This document shows, in pieces, positions 17,993-27,862 of a DNA stretch of 64,000 nucleotides; within the stretch, counting starts at the first letter, position 1, and each line of letters starts with the position of its first letter. Position numbers and translations under genes: made by a program. The stretch is from positions 1 to 64,000 of the forward strand of contig NZ_MSDV01000042.1 of assembly GCF_001931485.1 (NCBI RefSeq), written 5' to 3'. Source of the stretch: Burkholderia sp. SRS-W-2-2016. GTDB lineage: Bacteria; Pseudomonadota; Gammaproteobacteria; Burkholderiales; Burkholderiaceae. The notes under the pieces were generated by a model. That model saw nothing but the letters and a program-made list of their open reading frames with translations, was not told where the DNA came from and made no database searches.

Positions 17993-19297
17993 TCAGGGTT
18001 GCGCGAGCGCGGTGAAGCGCTCGAAATAATCGGGGAACGTCTTGCCGACGCACTTCGGGTCGTTGATCCGGATCGGCACGCCGCCCAGACTCACGAGCGA
18101 GAAGCACATCGCCATCCGGTGATCGTCGTAGGTGTCGATCGCGGCGTTCGGGATCAGCTTTTCGGGCGGCGTGACGACGAGGAAATCCTCGCCCTCCTGC
18201 ACCTTCGCGCCGACCTTGCGCAGCTCGGTCGCCATCGCGGCGATCCGGTCGGTTTCCTTCACGCGCCAGCTCGCGATGTTGCGCAGCGTGGTCGTGCCGT
18301 CCGCGAACAGCGCGGCGACCGCGATCGTCATCGCGGCGTCGGGAATCAGGTTGAAGTCCATGTCGATCGGGTCGAGCTTGCCGTGGTCGTTGCCGACCCC
18401 GCGCACCTCGATCCAGTCGTCGCCCATCTGCAGGTTCGCGCCCATCCGGATCAGCGCGTCGGCAAAGCCGACGTCGCCCTGGATACTCGCGCGGCCGACG
18501 CCTTCCACCTTCAGCGGGCCGCCGCCGAGTGCACCCGCGGCGAGGAAATACGACGCCGAGGACGCGTCGCCTTCGACCATGATCGTGCCCGGCGACTGAT
18601 AGCGCTGCCCCGCCGGCACGATGAACTGATGCCAGCCATGGCGCTCGACCTTGATGCCGAAGCGCGCCATCAGCTTGATCGTGATCTCGATGTACGGCTT
18701 CGAAATCAGTTCACCGTCGACCTGCACCGTGCTCACGCCGCTCGCGGTGCGCAACAGCGGCAGCGTCATCAGCAGCGAGGTCAGGAACTGGCTCGACACG
18801 TCGCCGCGCACGCGGATCGGCGCCTCGGCGGTGATCTGCGCGGGACGGATACGCAGCGGCGGATAGCCTTCGTTCTGCTCATAGTCGATCGACGCACCGA
18901 TCTGCCGCAAGCCGTCGACCAGATCGCCGATCGGCCGCTCGTGCATGCGCGGCACGCCATGAATCCGATAGCTGCCGCCGTTCACCGCCAGCGCCGCGGT
19001 TAGCGGGCGCACCGCCGTGCCGGCATTGCCGAGGAAGAGATCAGTCGTGCGCGCGGTGAACGCGCCGCGCGTGCCGGTCACCACACAGGTGTCGCCGTCG
19101 CGCTTCAGACGCACGCCGAGCTTTTCGAGCGCGTCGAGCATCACGCGGGTGTCGTCGGAATCGAGCAGATTCGTGATCGTCGTCTCGCCTTCGGCAAGCG
19201 CGGCGAGCAGCAGCACGCGGTTCGAAATGCTCTTCGAGCCAGGCAGACGAACCGTGCCGGCTGCACGGGAAAAAGGTCCGAGATCGAGGAATTCCAT
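17993..19297 (-). CDS. aroA: 3-phosphoshikimate 1-carboxyvinyltransferase (EPSP synthase)
   Basis: 434-aa EPSP synthase, the sixth shikimate-pathway step. The N-terminal GSKSISNRVLLLAALAEG (residues about 20-37), LFLGNAGTAVRPLTAAL (about 92) and the C-terminal ETDRIAAMATELRKVGA and DDHRMAMCFSL segments are all conserved. It lies 18 bp after tyrA and 46 bp before cmk, in the aromatic amino-acid transcription unit. Confidence 0.97.
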   Translation of the reverse strand: MEFLDLGPFSRAAGTVRLPGSKSISNRVLLLAALAEGETTITNLLDSDDTRVMLDALEKLGVRLKRDGDTCVVTGTRGAFTARTTDLFLGNAGTAVRPLTAALAVNGGSYRIHGVPRMHERPIGDLVDGLRQIGASIDYEQNEGYPPLRIRPAQITAEAPIRVRGDVSSQFLTSLLMTLPLLRTASGVSTVQVDGELISKPYIEITIKLMARFGIKVERHGWHQFIVPAGQRYQSPGTIMVEGDASSASYFLAAGALGGGPLKVEGVGRASIQGDVGFADALIRMGANLQMGDDWIEVRGVGNDHGKLDPIDMDFNLIPDAAMTIAVAALFADGTTTLRNIASWRVKETDRIAAMATELRKVGAKVQEGEDFLVVTPPEKLIPNAAIDTYDDHRMAMCFSLVSLGGVPIRINDPKCVGKTFPDYFERFTALAQP

Positions 19298-19315
19298 GAT
19301 GAGTCCAGTTTCCGG

Positions 19316-20248
19316 TTATTTCGACGCGTCGCTGCCGGCCACACCGGTCGCGCGCTGTTCCTGCCATTGGCTGCGGGCGACGCGCGAGCGGGCGAATACC
19401 GCTTCGAGCGCGGCGCCGTCGCCGGCTTCGATCGCGGTGCGCAGGCGCGCGAGCACCGCGGTGTACGCATCGAGTTCGTCGAGCAGCGCGGCGCGATTGG
19501 CCACGCAGACGTCGCGCCACATCTCCGGGCTCGACGCGGCGATGCGCGTGAAGTCGCGAAAGCCGCCGGCCGCGAACGAAAACTTCAGCGCGGCATCGGG
19601 CGAATTGAGGATCTGTTCGACCAGCGCGAACGACAGCACGTGCGGCAGATGACTGACCGACGCGAACACGCGATCGTGCTGCGCGGGCGCCATCTCGCGC
19701 ACCAGCGCGCCGGTCGCGCGCCACATCGCGGCGACTTGCTCGACCGCTTGCGGCTGATTCTCCGGCAGCGGGCACAGCACCACGTTGCGATTCACGTACA
19801 GGTCGGGCAACGCGGCGTCGACGCCGCTCGATTCGCGCCCGGCAATCGGATGCCCGGGCACGAACTGGCCGATGCGCGCACCGAGCGCCGCGCGCGCGGC
19901 GGCGACTACGTCGGATTTGGTGCTGCCCGCGTCGGTGACGATGGTTTGGGCGTCGAGATACGGCGCGATGCGTTCGAGCAGCGGCTGCGTCTGCGCAACG
20001 GGCGCCGCGAGCAGCACGACGTCGGCACCGGCGAGCGCGTCGCGCAACGCGGCAGCATCGTCGAGCGCTGCGGCGGCGTCGATCACGCCCAGCGTCAATG
20101 CGCGCTCACTCGACGCGGCGCTGCGTCCGACGCCAATCACCGTCCGCGCCCCACCGACCTCGCCGCGCTCGCGCAACGCGCGCGCAAGCGATCCGCCGAT
20201 CAGACCGACACCGAAAATCACCAGCTTGTTAAAGGAAAACGCGGCCAC
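19316..20248 (-). CDS. tyrA: Prephenate dehydrogenase
   Basis: 310-aa NAD-dependent enzyme that converts prephenate to 4-hydroxyphenylpyruvate for tyrosine synthesis. The Rossmann motif is FGVGLIGGSLARALRERG (residues about 11-28). The segment VPGHPIAGRESSGVDAA (about residue 135) holds the catalytic His. The start is assigned to the GTG on 20248-20246 because the family N-terminus (AFSFNKLVIFG) begins there; a GTG three codons up is equally possible. It follows hisC by about 70 bp. Confidence 0.93.
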   Translation of the reverse strand: MAAFSFNKLVIFGVGLIGGSLARALRERGEVGGARTVIGVGRSAASSERALTLGVIDAAAALDDAAALRDALAGADVVLLAAPVAQTQPLLERIAPYLDAQTIVTDAGSTKSDVVAAARAALGARIGQFVPGHPIAGRESSGVDAALPDLYVNRNVVLCPLPENQPQAVEQVAAMWRATGALVREMAPAQHDRVFASVSHLPHVLSFALVEQILNSPDAALKFSFAAGGFRDFTRIAASSPEMWRDVCVANRAALLDELDAYTAVLARLRTAIEAGDGAALEAVFARSRVARSQWQEQRATGVAGSDASK

Positions 20249-20318
20249 GTCGCTCACACAATACGGACAATAAGCGCGCCGTTCCTGCCGGTTCGACGCG
20301 CGGGTCAAGGATCAATGC

Positions 20319-21440
20319 TTACGCCGCGGCAGGCTCGGCAAGCGTTTTTTCGAGCGCCGCGAGGAACGCTTCGTTTTCTTCCGGCAACCCGATCGTGATG
20401 CGCAGCCACTGCGGCAAACCGTAGTTAGCGACCGGACGCACGATCACCGCCTGCTTCAGCAGCGCGAGATTCACGCGGGCGCCGGCGGCGTTGTCGTTGC
20501 CGACCCGCACCAGCACGAAGTTGCCTTCGGACGGTACGTATTCGAGACCGAGCTTGTCGAATGCTTCGCTCAGACGGCGATAGCCTTGCGCGTTCAGCGC
20601 CGCGCTTTTCTCGAGAAACGCGCTGTCGTTCAGTGCGGCGATCGCCGCGGCCTGCGCGAGCGTGTTCACGTTAAACGGCTGACGCAGACGGTTCAGCAGA
20701 TCGGTCAATTCAGGCTGCGCGATCGCGAAGCCGATGCGCAGACCCGCGAGGCCGAACGCCTTCGAGAACGTGCGCGACACCAGCAGGTTCGGATAGCGGC
20801 GCACCCACGCGATCGAGTCATAGCGCTTGTCCGCCGACAGATACTCGGTGTACGCCTCGTCGAGCACCACGACCACGCGGCGCGGCACCTTGTCGAGAAA
20901 CGCCTCGAGCGTCGGGCCGTCGATGAACGTACCGGTCGGATTGTTCGGATTCGCGACGAACATCAGGCGCGTATCGTCGGTGATCGCGGCGAGCATCGCG
21001 TCGAGATCGTGGCCGTAGCGCACGGCCGGCACGACGATCGCGCGTGCGCCGACGCCTTGGGTCGCGAGCGCGTAGACCGCGAACGAGTACTGCGCAAACA
21101 CCACCGACTCGCCCTTCTCGACAAACGCATGCGCGGCGAGTTCGAGGATGTCGTTGCTGCCGTTGCCAAGCGTGATCCACTCGGCCGGCACGCCGTAGCG
21201 CGCGCTCAGCGCGGCCTTCAGCTCGAAGCCGTTCGAATCCGGATAGCGGCCGAGGTCGGCGATCGCCTGCGCCATCGCGCGCTGCGCGGACTCGGGCATG
21301 CCCAGCGGATTCTCGTTCGATGCCAGCTTCACGATGCTCGCCTCTTCGAGACCGAACTCGCGGGCCACTTCCGAAATCGGCTTACCGGCGATGTATGGCG
21401 CGATCGCGCGCACATAGGAAGGGCCGAAAGACGCTGTCAT
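20319..21440 (-). CDS. hisC: Histidinol-phosphate aminotransferase
   Basis: 373-aa class I PLP aminotransferase. The PLP lysine is in SRTFSKAFGLAGLRIGFA (about residues 224-241), LASNENPLGMP (about 39) holds the substrate region, and VANPNNPTGTF (about 165) holds PLP contacts. In the pheA-hisC-tyrA-aroA context this copy probably also or mainly transaminates aromatic 2-oxo acids, as reported for HisC2/HisHb proteins in similar clusters. That role is inference. Confidence 0.93.
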   Translation of the reverse strand: MTASFGPSYVRAIAPYIAGKPISEVAREFGLEEASIVKLASNENPLGMPESAQRAMAQAIADLGRYPDSNGFELKAALSARYGVPAEWITLGNGSNDILELAAHAFVEKGESVVFAQYSFAVYALATQGVGARAIVVPAVRYGHDLDAMLAAITDDTRLMFVANPNNPTGTFIDGPTLEAFLDKVPRRVVVVLDEAYTEYLSADKRYDSIAWVRRYPNLLVSRTFSKAFGLAGLRIGFAIAQPELTDLLNRLRQPFNVNTLAQAAAIAALNDSAFLEKSAALNAQGYRRLSEAFDKLGLEYVPSEGNFVLVRVGNDNAAGARVNLALLKQAVIVRPVANYGLPQWLRITIGLPEENEAFLAALEKTLAEPAAA

Positions 21441-21536
21441 GACAATCTCCGAACGAGTATGAGTAGTTGATTTCGTAGCCGGGCGGCGTATTCGATGCCG
21501 CCCGGGACCGGCTGCCGGTATCCGTTGAATGGGGCC

Positions 21537-22616
21537 TTAGCGGGCCCGCGGATAGGAGCCGAGGATCTTCAGGAACGCGGCCTTCTCGCCAAGTCCGGCC
21601 AGCGCGGCGGCGACGGCCGCATCGTCGCGATGACCTTCGACGTCGATATAGAAGTAGTACTCCCACGTGCCGACGCGCGCCGGACGCGATTCGAAACGCG
21701 TCATCGACACGCCGTGGCGCGACAGCGGCTCGAGCAGCTTGACCATCGCGCCCGGCTCGTTCGCGACCGACACGATCAGCGACGTCTGGTCATGGCCGCT
21801 CGGACCGGTCGGCTGCTTGCCGATCATCACGAAGCGCGTGCGGTTATGCGGGTCGTCCTGGATCAGCGCGTTGGTGACCTGCAGGCCGTAGTGGATCGCG
21901 GCGCGGTCGCCGGCGATCGCCGCGACGGTCGGGTCTTCCGCCGCCATCCGCGCGGCCTCGGCATTGCTCGCCACCGCCTGGCGCTCGAGATGCGGCGCAT
22001 TGGTCGACAACCAGCGCTGGCACTGCGCGAGCGCCTGCGCATGAGCGCACACGCGCGTGACACCGGCGAGGCCGTTTTGCGTAAGCAGATTGTGGTGGAT
22101 CGGCAAAGCCAGCTCGCCGCCGATGATCAACTGCGTTTGCAGCAGCAGATCGAGCGTGCGCGACACCGCGCCTTCGGTCGAATTCTCGACCGGCACGACG
22201 CCGTAGTCGGCGGCGCCGGCTTCGACCGAGCGGAACACTTCGTCGATCGACGGGCACGGCAGACCTTCGATCGACTGACCGAAGTACTCGTGCATCGCCT
22301 GTTCGCTATAGGTGCCGACCGGCCCGAGGTAGGCGGTCTTGATGGTCTTTTCGAGCGCGCGGCTCGCCGCCATGATCTCGCGCCAGATCGCGCTGATGTG
22401 CTCGGCGGCGAGCGGGCCCGCGCTCATCTCCTGCAAACGCGCGATCACTTGTTGCTCGCGCTCCGGCCGGAACACCGGCGCGTTGAAATGCTTCTTGACC
22501 TCGCCCACTTCGAGCGCGACCGACGCGCGCTGATTCAGGAGCGCGATCAGCTGCGCGTCGAGCGCGTCGATACGATCGCGCAGAGGTTTGAGTCGGGTAT
22601 TGAGTTCGTCGTCCAT
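21537..22616 (-). CDS. pheA: Bifunctional chorismate mutase / prephenate dehydratase
   Basis: 359-aa P-protein of phenylalanine synthesis. Residues about 1-90 are the AroQ chorismate mutase domain (LNTRLKPLRDRIDALDAQLI). Residues about 95-270 are the prephenate dehydratase domain (GPVGTYSEQAMHEYFG; VPVENSTEGAVSRTLDLL, with the catalytic Thr normally in a TRF motif, here NRTRFVMIG at about 260). Residues about 285-355 are the ACT domain (GAMVKLLEPLSRHGVSMTRFESRP) for feedback by phenylalanine. Confidence 0.96.
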   Translation of the reverse strand: MDDELNTRLKPLRDRIDALDAQLIALLNQRASVALEVGEVKKHFNAPVFRPEREQQVIARLQEMSAGPLAAEHISAIWREIMAASRALEKTIKTAYLGPVGTYSEQAMHEYFGQSIEGLPCPSIDEVFRSVEAGAADYGVVPVENSTEGAVSRTLDLLLQTQLIIGGELALPIHHNLLTQNGLAGVTRVCAHAQALAQCQRWLSTNAPHLERQAVASNAEAARMAAEDPTVAAIAGDRAAIHYGLQVTNALIQDDPHNRTRFVMIGKQPTGPSGHDQTSLIVSVANEPGAMVKLLEPLSRHGVSMTRFESRPARVGTWEYYFYIDVEGHRDDAAVAAALAGLGEKAAFLKILGSYPRAR

Positions 22617-22680
22617 GCTTGAGATACAGCCCTGCCGGGTAACTGCTGGAAAAGATGCGCGCGCCTGCGAGTCGCTCGAC

Positions 22681-23763
22681 TCAGGCGCCGCGCTGCTCGA
22701 ATTCCTTCATGTATTCGACGAGCGCTTTGACGCCTTCGAGCGGGACGGCGTTATAAATCGACGCCCGCATGCCGCCGACGGACTTGTGGCCCTTTAGCTG
22801 CACCAAGCCGCGCGCTTTCGCGCCGGACAGGAAATCTTCGTTGCGCGACTCGTCGGCGAGGAAGAACGGTACGTTCATCCGCGAGCGCGAGCCATGCTCG
22901 ACCTTGTTCAGATAGAAGCTGCTCGCGTCGATCGTGTCATACAGCAGCTTCGATTTTTCGAGGTTGCGTGCTTCGATCGCCGTGAGGCCGCCCTGCTTCT
23001 TCAGCCACTTGAACACGAGCCCGGCGATATAGATCGCGTAGGTGGGCGGCGTGTTGTACATCGAATTGTTCTCGGCGACGGTCTTCCATTCGAACGCGGA
23101 CGGACAGATCGGCATCGCGCGATCGAGCATGTCCTCGCGCACGATCACGACCGTCACGCCGGCCATGCCGATGTTCTTCTGCGCGCCGCCGAACAGCACG
23201 CCGTATTTGGCGATGTCCATCGGGCGCGACAGGATATGCGACGACGCGTCCGCGACGAGCGGCACGTCGCCAAGGTCGGGAATCTCGAAGGTTTCGACGC
23301 CGTGGATCGTCTCGTTCGTGCACAGATGCACGTAAGCGGGATCGTCCGACAGCTGCCATTCCACGCGCGCCGGCGCGCGGGTGAAGCCGTCCGCGGTCTG
23401 GCCGCTCGCGGCCAGATGCACGCTGCCGTACTTCTGCGCTTCCTTGAACGACTTCTGCGACCACGAGCCGGTAACGACGAAATCCGCGCGCGGCTTCGAG
23501 CCGAGCAGGTTCATCGGCACGATCGCGTTTTCGCCGAGGCCGCCACCCTGCAGGAACAGGATGCGATGGCTCGCCGGCACCTGCAGCAACTCGCGCAGGT
23601 CGGTCAGCGCTTCCTCGTGGATCGACATGAATTCTTTGCCGCGATGGCTCATTTCCATCACGCTCATGCCGCTGCCGTGCCAGTTGAGCATTTCGTCGGC
23701 TGCCTGGCGCAGCACTTCTTCGGGCATGGCCGCCGGGCCGGCGGAGAAATTAAAGACGCGCAT
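22681..23763 (-). CDS. serC: Phosphoserine aminotransferase
   Basis: 360-aa class V PLP aminotransferase for serine and pyridoxine synthesis. It starts MRVFNFSAGPAAMPEEVL at the ATG on 23763-23761. The PLP lysine lies in FGGAQKNIGMAG (about residue 196). PLADASSHILSRP (about 170) contacts PLP. A longer open frame upstream is arginine-rich and runs through a terminator, so it is rejected. It precedes pheA by 64 bp. Confidence 0.97.
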   Translation of the reverse strand: MRVFNFSAGPAAMPEEVLRQAADEMLNWHGSGMSVMEMSHRGKEFMSIHEEALTDLRELLQVPASHRILFLQGGGLGENAIVPMNLLGSKPRADFVVTGSWSQKSFKEAQKYGSVHLAASGQTADGFTRAPARVEWQLSDDPAYVHLCTNETIHGVETFEIPDLGDVPLVADASSHILSRPMDIAKYGVLFGGAQKNIGMAGVTVVIVREDMLDRAMPICPSAFEWKTVAENNSMYNTPPTYAIYIAGLVFKWLKKQGGLTAIEARNLEKSKLLYDTIDASSFYLNKVEHGSRSRMNVPFFLADESRNEDFLSGAKARGLVQLKGHKSVGGMRASIYNAVPLEGVKALVEYMKEFEQRGA

Positions 23764-23840
23764 GTGAGGTCCTGGAAGCGGGCGCGATAAAAACGAAAAC
23801 CGCGCGAAATTCGGCGAAAGATCTGCGAAACGGCTCACCG

Positions 23841-23883
23841 AAAAAGAAAAATGGCCGTCTGCGCCTGTGCGCAAACGGCCATT
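23841..23883 (-). terminator. Terminator between the DUF2059 gene and serC
   Basis: Stem AATGGCCGT (23850-23858) and ACGGCCATT (23875-23883), with a further TGCGC/GCGCA pairing inside the loop. An A/G-rich run at 23840-23850 reads as a T-rich tract on the minus strand. It ends the upstream minus-strand transcript, so serC needs its own promoter in 23764-23840. Confidence 0.75.
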
Positions 23884-24007
23884 ATCGCATTGTCGCCGCC
23901 AACCCGCCACGCCGTGTGGCCCGGCGGGTGCGCCTTCCGGGCACTTGCCCGGGCGGCGAAGGCAGGCTGCCGGCCTTACTACCGGCAGCGCTGCCCGACG
24001 AGCGGAA

Positions 24008-24616
24008 TTACTTGGCTGCCGGCTTGACCGACGCGACTTCCTTGTCGGCCTGGTCACGCGTTGCCTTGATCGATTCCGGCATGTACTTCTGCATCAGGCT
24101 GTTCACGACGTCGCGGCCAACCTGATCCTGCACCTGGATGAACTTGCGGCCGGTCGGGCTCTTGTAGAACGTCGTCAGATCCTTGATTTCCGACGTGCTG
24201 TAGTACTTCGCGTACGCGTCGTACTGAGCCTGCATTGCGTCCTGACGGAAGCCGTCCGTTGCGAACACCTGGCCTGCGCCGTCGACCAGCTTCGGCACCG
24301 CGTTCTTCTGCAGCGCCGGCACGGCAGCCTGCTTCTGCTTGTCCGTCATCGTCTTGTTTTCGCTCAGCGCGTCCGACAGGATTGCCGGCACCAGCTGCTT
24401 GGCTTGCATCTGCGCGCTGTTGCCGATCGCGCCGACCAGCTTCTGTGCGTCGATGGCGTCGAGCAGGTCTTTGATCGCTGCCTGCTTGGCCGGGTCAACC
24501 GGTGCTGCTGCAGCGGCCGGAGCTGCCGGCGCCTGGTTTTGCAGCGCTTGAGCCATTGCGAACGTCGGCACGAGGGCAGCCAGCAACATCAGTTGTTTGA
24601 ATCGTTTTTGCATCAT
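24008..24616 (-). CDS. Secreted DUF2059 family protein
   Basis: 202-aa exported protein. The signal peptide MMQKRFKQLMLLAALVPTFAMA is followed by an Ala/Pro-rich linker and a DUF2059 domain (residues about 115-185: AYAKYYSTSEIKDLTTFYKS, with TGRKFIQVQ following). DUF2059 proteins are periplasmic and all-helical, and their biochemical role is unknown. It lies 122 bp downstream of gyrA and is often found there in Burkholderia. Two adjacent ATGs make the start uncertain by one residue. Confidence 0.87.
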   Translation of the reverse strand: MMQKRFKQLMLLAALVPTFAMAQALQNQAPAAPAAAAAPVDPAKQAAIKDLLDAIDAQKLVGAIGNSAQMQAKQLVPAILSDALSENKTMTDKQKQAAVPALQKNAVPKLVDGAGQVFATDGFRQDAMQAQYDAYAKYYSTSEIKDLTTFYKSPTGRKFIQVQDQVGRDVVNSLMQKYMPESIKATRDQADKEVASVKPAAK

Positions 24617-24738
24617 TACTCCCTAAGAGAAATTAACTTGAACCGCGCGCCGCGCTGGAAAGCGTATCGGCCCGATACGCAAAGATCCACAGCGTAGCTT
24701 CAACTTATTAACTGAGACTGAAACACCGCCGACGCGGA

Positions 24739-27375
24739 TCAGGCTGCACCGCCCTCACCTTCATTGTCGCCGTTGTCGCTTTCAGCGGAGCCGTCGGTTT
24801 CGCTTTCCGACTCGCCTTCGGCCTCAGCCACCTGTTGCAGACCGGACAGCTTGGTCCCTTCGTCAAGGCTGATGAGTGTAACACCTTGAGTTGCACGGCC
24901 CATTTCACGAATTTCCGACACACGAGTACGAATCAACACGCCTGTCGTAGTAATCAGCATGATCTGCGCTTCCGGATCCACCAGCGTCGCGGCGACCACC
25001 TTGCCGTTACGCTCCGAGGTCTGGATCGCGATCATTCCCTTCGTGCCGCGGCCATGACGCGTGTATTCGATGATCGGCGTGCGCTTGCCGAAACCGTTCT
25101 CGGTCGCGGTGAGCACCGACTGCTGCTCGTCGCCGGCCACCAGCAACGCGATCACGCTCTGGCCGTCCTCGAGCTGCATGCCGCGCACACCGCGCGCCTC
25201 GCGGCCCATCGGACGCACGTCGTTCTCGTCGAAGCGCACCGCCTTGCCCGAATCCGAGAACAGCATCACGTCGTGCTGGCCGTCGGTGATAGCCGCGCCG
25301 ATCAGGTAATCGCCCTCGTCGAGACCGACAGCAATAATACCCTTGCGCAGCGGACGGCTGAATGCCTCGAGCGGCGTCTTCTTGACCGTGCCCAGCGCGG
25401 TCGCCATGAACACGAACTTGTCGGCCGAGAATTCCTTGACCGGCAGCACGACGGTGATCTTCTCGCCTTCCTGCAGCGGGAACATGTTGACGATCGGCCG
25501 GCCGCGCGAGTTGCGCGAACCCTGCGGAACTTCGTAGACCTTGACCCAGTACACGCGGCCGCGGTTCGAGAAGCACAGGATGTGGTCGTGGGTATTGGCG
25601 ATGAACAGCGTATCGATCCAGTCGTCTTCCTTCATGGAAGTCGCCTGCTTGCCGCGACCGCCGCGCTTTTGCGCGCGATATTCGGACAACGGCTGCGATT
25701 TCACGTAGCCCGCGTGTGACATGGTCACGACCATTTCCTGCGGCGTGATCAGGTCTTCGGTGTTCAGCTCGGTCGCGTTCAGCTCGATCTTCGAGCGGCG
25801 CGCATCGCCGAACTCGGCTTTGATCGACGTGAGTTCTTCGACGATGATCGCCGAAATGCGTTCCGGGCGAGCCAGGATGTCCAGCAGGTCGGCGATCTGC
25901 GCCATCACGTCGCGATACTCGCCGATGATCTTGTCCTGCTCGAGACCGGTCAGGCGCTGCAGACGCATCTGCAGGATTTCCTGCGCCTGGGTGTCGGACA
26001 GACGGTAGAGGCCGTCGACCTGCATGCCGAACGACGGGTTCAGCCCTTCCGGACGGTACGCTTCACGGCCGCCCGCGGTCGCGTTCTCCGTCTCGGCGCG
26101 CGACAGCATCTCGCGCACCAGCGACGAATCCCACGGCCGCGCCATCAGTTCCTGCTTGGCGATCGGCGGAGTCGGCGCGGCCTTGATGATCGCGATGAAT
26201 TCGTCGATGTTCGCCAGCGCGACCGCGAGGCCTTCGAGCACGTGGCCGCGCTCGCGCGCCTTGCGCAGTTCGTAGACGGTACGCCGCGTCAGCACTTCCC
26301 GGCGATGCGACAGGAAGCACGTGAGCATTTCCTTCAGGTTCAGCAGCTTCGGCTGGCCGTCGACGAGCGCGACCATGTTCATGCCGAAGGTGTCCTGAAG
26401 CTGGGTGGCCTTGTACAGATTGTTCAGCACGACTTCGGGCACTTCGCCGCGCTTGAGCTCGATCACCACGCGCATGCCGCTCTTGTCGGACTCGTCGCGG
26501 ATATCGGAAATGCCTTCGAGCTTTTTCTCGTTGACGAGCTCGGCGATACGCTCGAGCAGCGAACGCTTGTTCACCTGATACGGCAGTTCGTCGACGATGA
26601 TCGACATGCGCTGGCCGCGGTCGATTTCCTCGAAGTGCGTGAGCGCGCGCATCACCACGCGGCCGCGCCCTGTGCGATAGCCGTCGCGCACGCCGGCCAC
26701 GCCGTAGATGATGCCGGCGGTCGGGAAGTCGGGCGCGGGGATGATCTCGATCAGCTCGTCGATCGTCGCTTCGGGGTTCTTCAGCAGATGCTGGCAGGCG
26801 TCGACGACCTCGTTGAGGTTGTGCGGCGGAATGTTGGTCGCCATCCCGACCGCGATGCCGGACGAGCCATTGATCAGCAGATTGGGAATGCGCGCGGGCA
26901 GGATGGCCGGTTCGTTTTCGCTGCCGTCGTAGTTCGGCACGAAGTCGACGGTTTCCTTGTCGATGTCGGCCAGCAGTTCGTGGCCGATCTTCGCCATGCG
27001 GATTTCGGTGTACCGCATCGCCGCGGCGTTGTCGCCGTCGACCGAACCGAAGTTACCCTGGCCGTCGACCAGCATGTAGCGCAGCGAGAAGTCCTGGGCC
27101 ATCCGCACGATCGTGTCGTACACAGCCGTGTCGCCGTGCGGATGGTATTTACCGATCACGTCGCCGACGATACGCGCCGACTTCTTGTACGCGCGGTTCC
27201 AGTCGTTGTTCAGCTCGTGCATCGCGTATAGCACGCGCCGGTGCACCGGCTTCAGGCCATCGCGGACATCGGGAAGCGCTCGCCCTACGATCACGCTCAT
27301 CGCGTAATCGAGATACGAACGGCGCATTTCCTCCTCGAGGGAGATTGGCAGAGTCTCTTTGGCGAATTGATCCAT
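24739..27375 (-). CDS. gyrA: DNA gyrase subunit A
   Basis: 878-aa type IIA topoisomerase subunit that introduces negative supercoils with GyrB. The catalytic tyrosine is in AAMRYTEIRMAK (about residue 122). The quinolone-resistance region reads HPHGDTAVYDTIV, so position 83 is Thr and 87 is Asp, the usual sensitive-type residues in Burkholderia. The C-terminal half has the six-bladed beta-pinwheel (repeats such as GRGTKGMIAIQ, and the GyrA box QKRGGRGKQA) and a long acidic tail (ESESETDGSAESDNGDNEG). Confidence 0.98.
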   Translation of the reverse strand: MDQFAKETLPISLEEEMRRSYLDYAMSVIVGRALPDVRDGLKPVHRRVLYAMHELNNDWNRAYKKSARIVGDVIGKYHPHGDTAVYDTIVRMAQDFSLRYMLVDGQGNFGSVDGDNAAAMRYTEIRMAKIGHELLADIDKETVDFVPNYDGSENEPAILPARIPNLLINGSSGIAVGMATNIPPHNLNEVVDACQHLLKNPEATIDELIEIIPAPDFPTAGIIYGVAGVRDGYRTGRGRVVMRALTHFEEIDRGQRMSIIVDELPYQVNKRSLLERIAELVNEKKLEGISDIRDESDKSGMRVVIELKRGEVPEVVLNNLYKATQLQDTFGMNMVALVDGQPKLLNLKEMLTCFLSHRREVLTRRTVYELRKARERGHVLEGLAVALANIDEFIAIIKAAPTPPIAKQELMARPWDSSLVREMLSRAETENATAGGREAYRPEGLNPSFGMQVDGLYRLSDTQAQEILQMRLQRLTGLEQDKIIGEYRDVMAQIADLLDILARPERISAIIVEELTSIKAEFGDARRSKIELNATELNTEDLITPQEMVVTMSHAGYVKSQPLSEYRAQKRGGRGKQATSMKEDDWIDTLFIANTHDHILCFSNRGRVYWVKVYEVPQGSRNSRGRPIVNMFPLQEGEKITVVLPVKEFSADKFVFMATALGTVKKTPLEAFSRPLRKGIIAVGLDEGDYLIGAAITDGQHDVMLFSDSGKAVRFDENDVRPMGREARGVRGMQLEDGQSVIALLVAGDEQQSVLTATENGFGKRTPIIEYTRHGRGTKGMIAIQTSERNGKVVAATLVDPEAQIMLITTTGVLIRTRVSEIREMGRATQGVTLISLDEGTKLSGLQQVAEAEGESESETDGSAESDNGDNEGEGGAA

Positions 27376-27862
27376 TATCCGTATCTTTTACGTGCGAAGG
27401 CGACGGCCAGACCGTCGCCTTCGCGTAAGCATTGCAGGCGCAACGCATCACGCGATTCTAACATGCCGGGCCTGGGCCTCCGACGAAGGTACGTATACAT
27501 ATTAGTAGGGCGCCCGCCAGAGCCCGTCCGCGGCCCGCCAATATTCCGTTTTTCGCAATTATCAGGCTCGATTCGTGCGTAGGCCAATCGGCCGCTCAGC
27601 CAGAGCTGGCGGACCCCTGAGACGAAAACATTTGTTGCGCATGCACCACAAACGAAGGGTGATTTGATGGGGGGCGGATTTTTTTTTCGTCGGAAGGGAA
27701 CGATATGGCAAAATGCCAACGCACAAAGAGTCAGACACTGCTCGAAGTCTACACAGACGGTTTTTGTTCCGCACCAATGTTATACTTCGAGCAATGTATG
27801 ACTTGTCTTCGTCAACAGGCTCGCAGTAAACCTGCGGTAATCTCAATTTCGAGAGGAGAAAT
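27376..27862. promoter_or_regulatory. Divergent control region of gyrA and the ompA-like gene
   Basis: 487 bp without a credible gene. Near the plus-strand gene there is an extended -10 element, TGT-TATACT (27778-27786), which would start transcription near 27793 and give a leader of about 70 nt. A T-rich tract occurs at 27679-27688. I see no riboswitch-like structure. The gyrA promoter should lie in 27380-27600 but no box is clear. Confidence 0.5.

Noticed and set aside
24739..27375. Quinolone-resistance mutation in gyrA (Thr at position 83)
   Set aside because: Thr83 is the normal residue in Burkholderia and Pseudomonas relatives, and Asp87 is unchanged.
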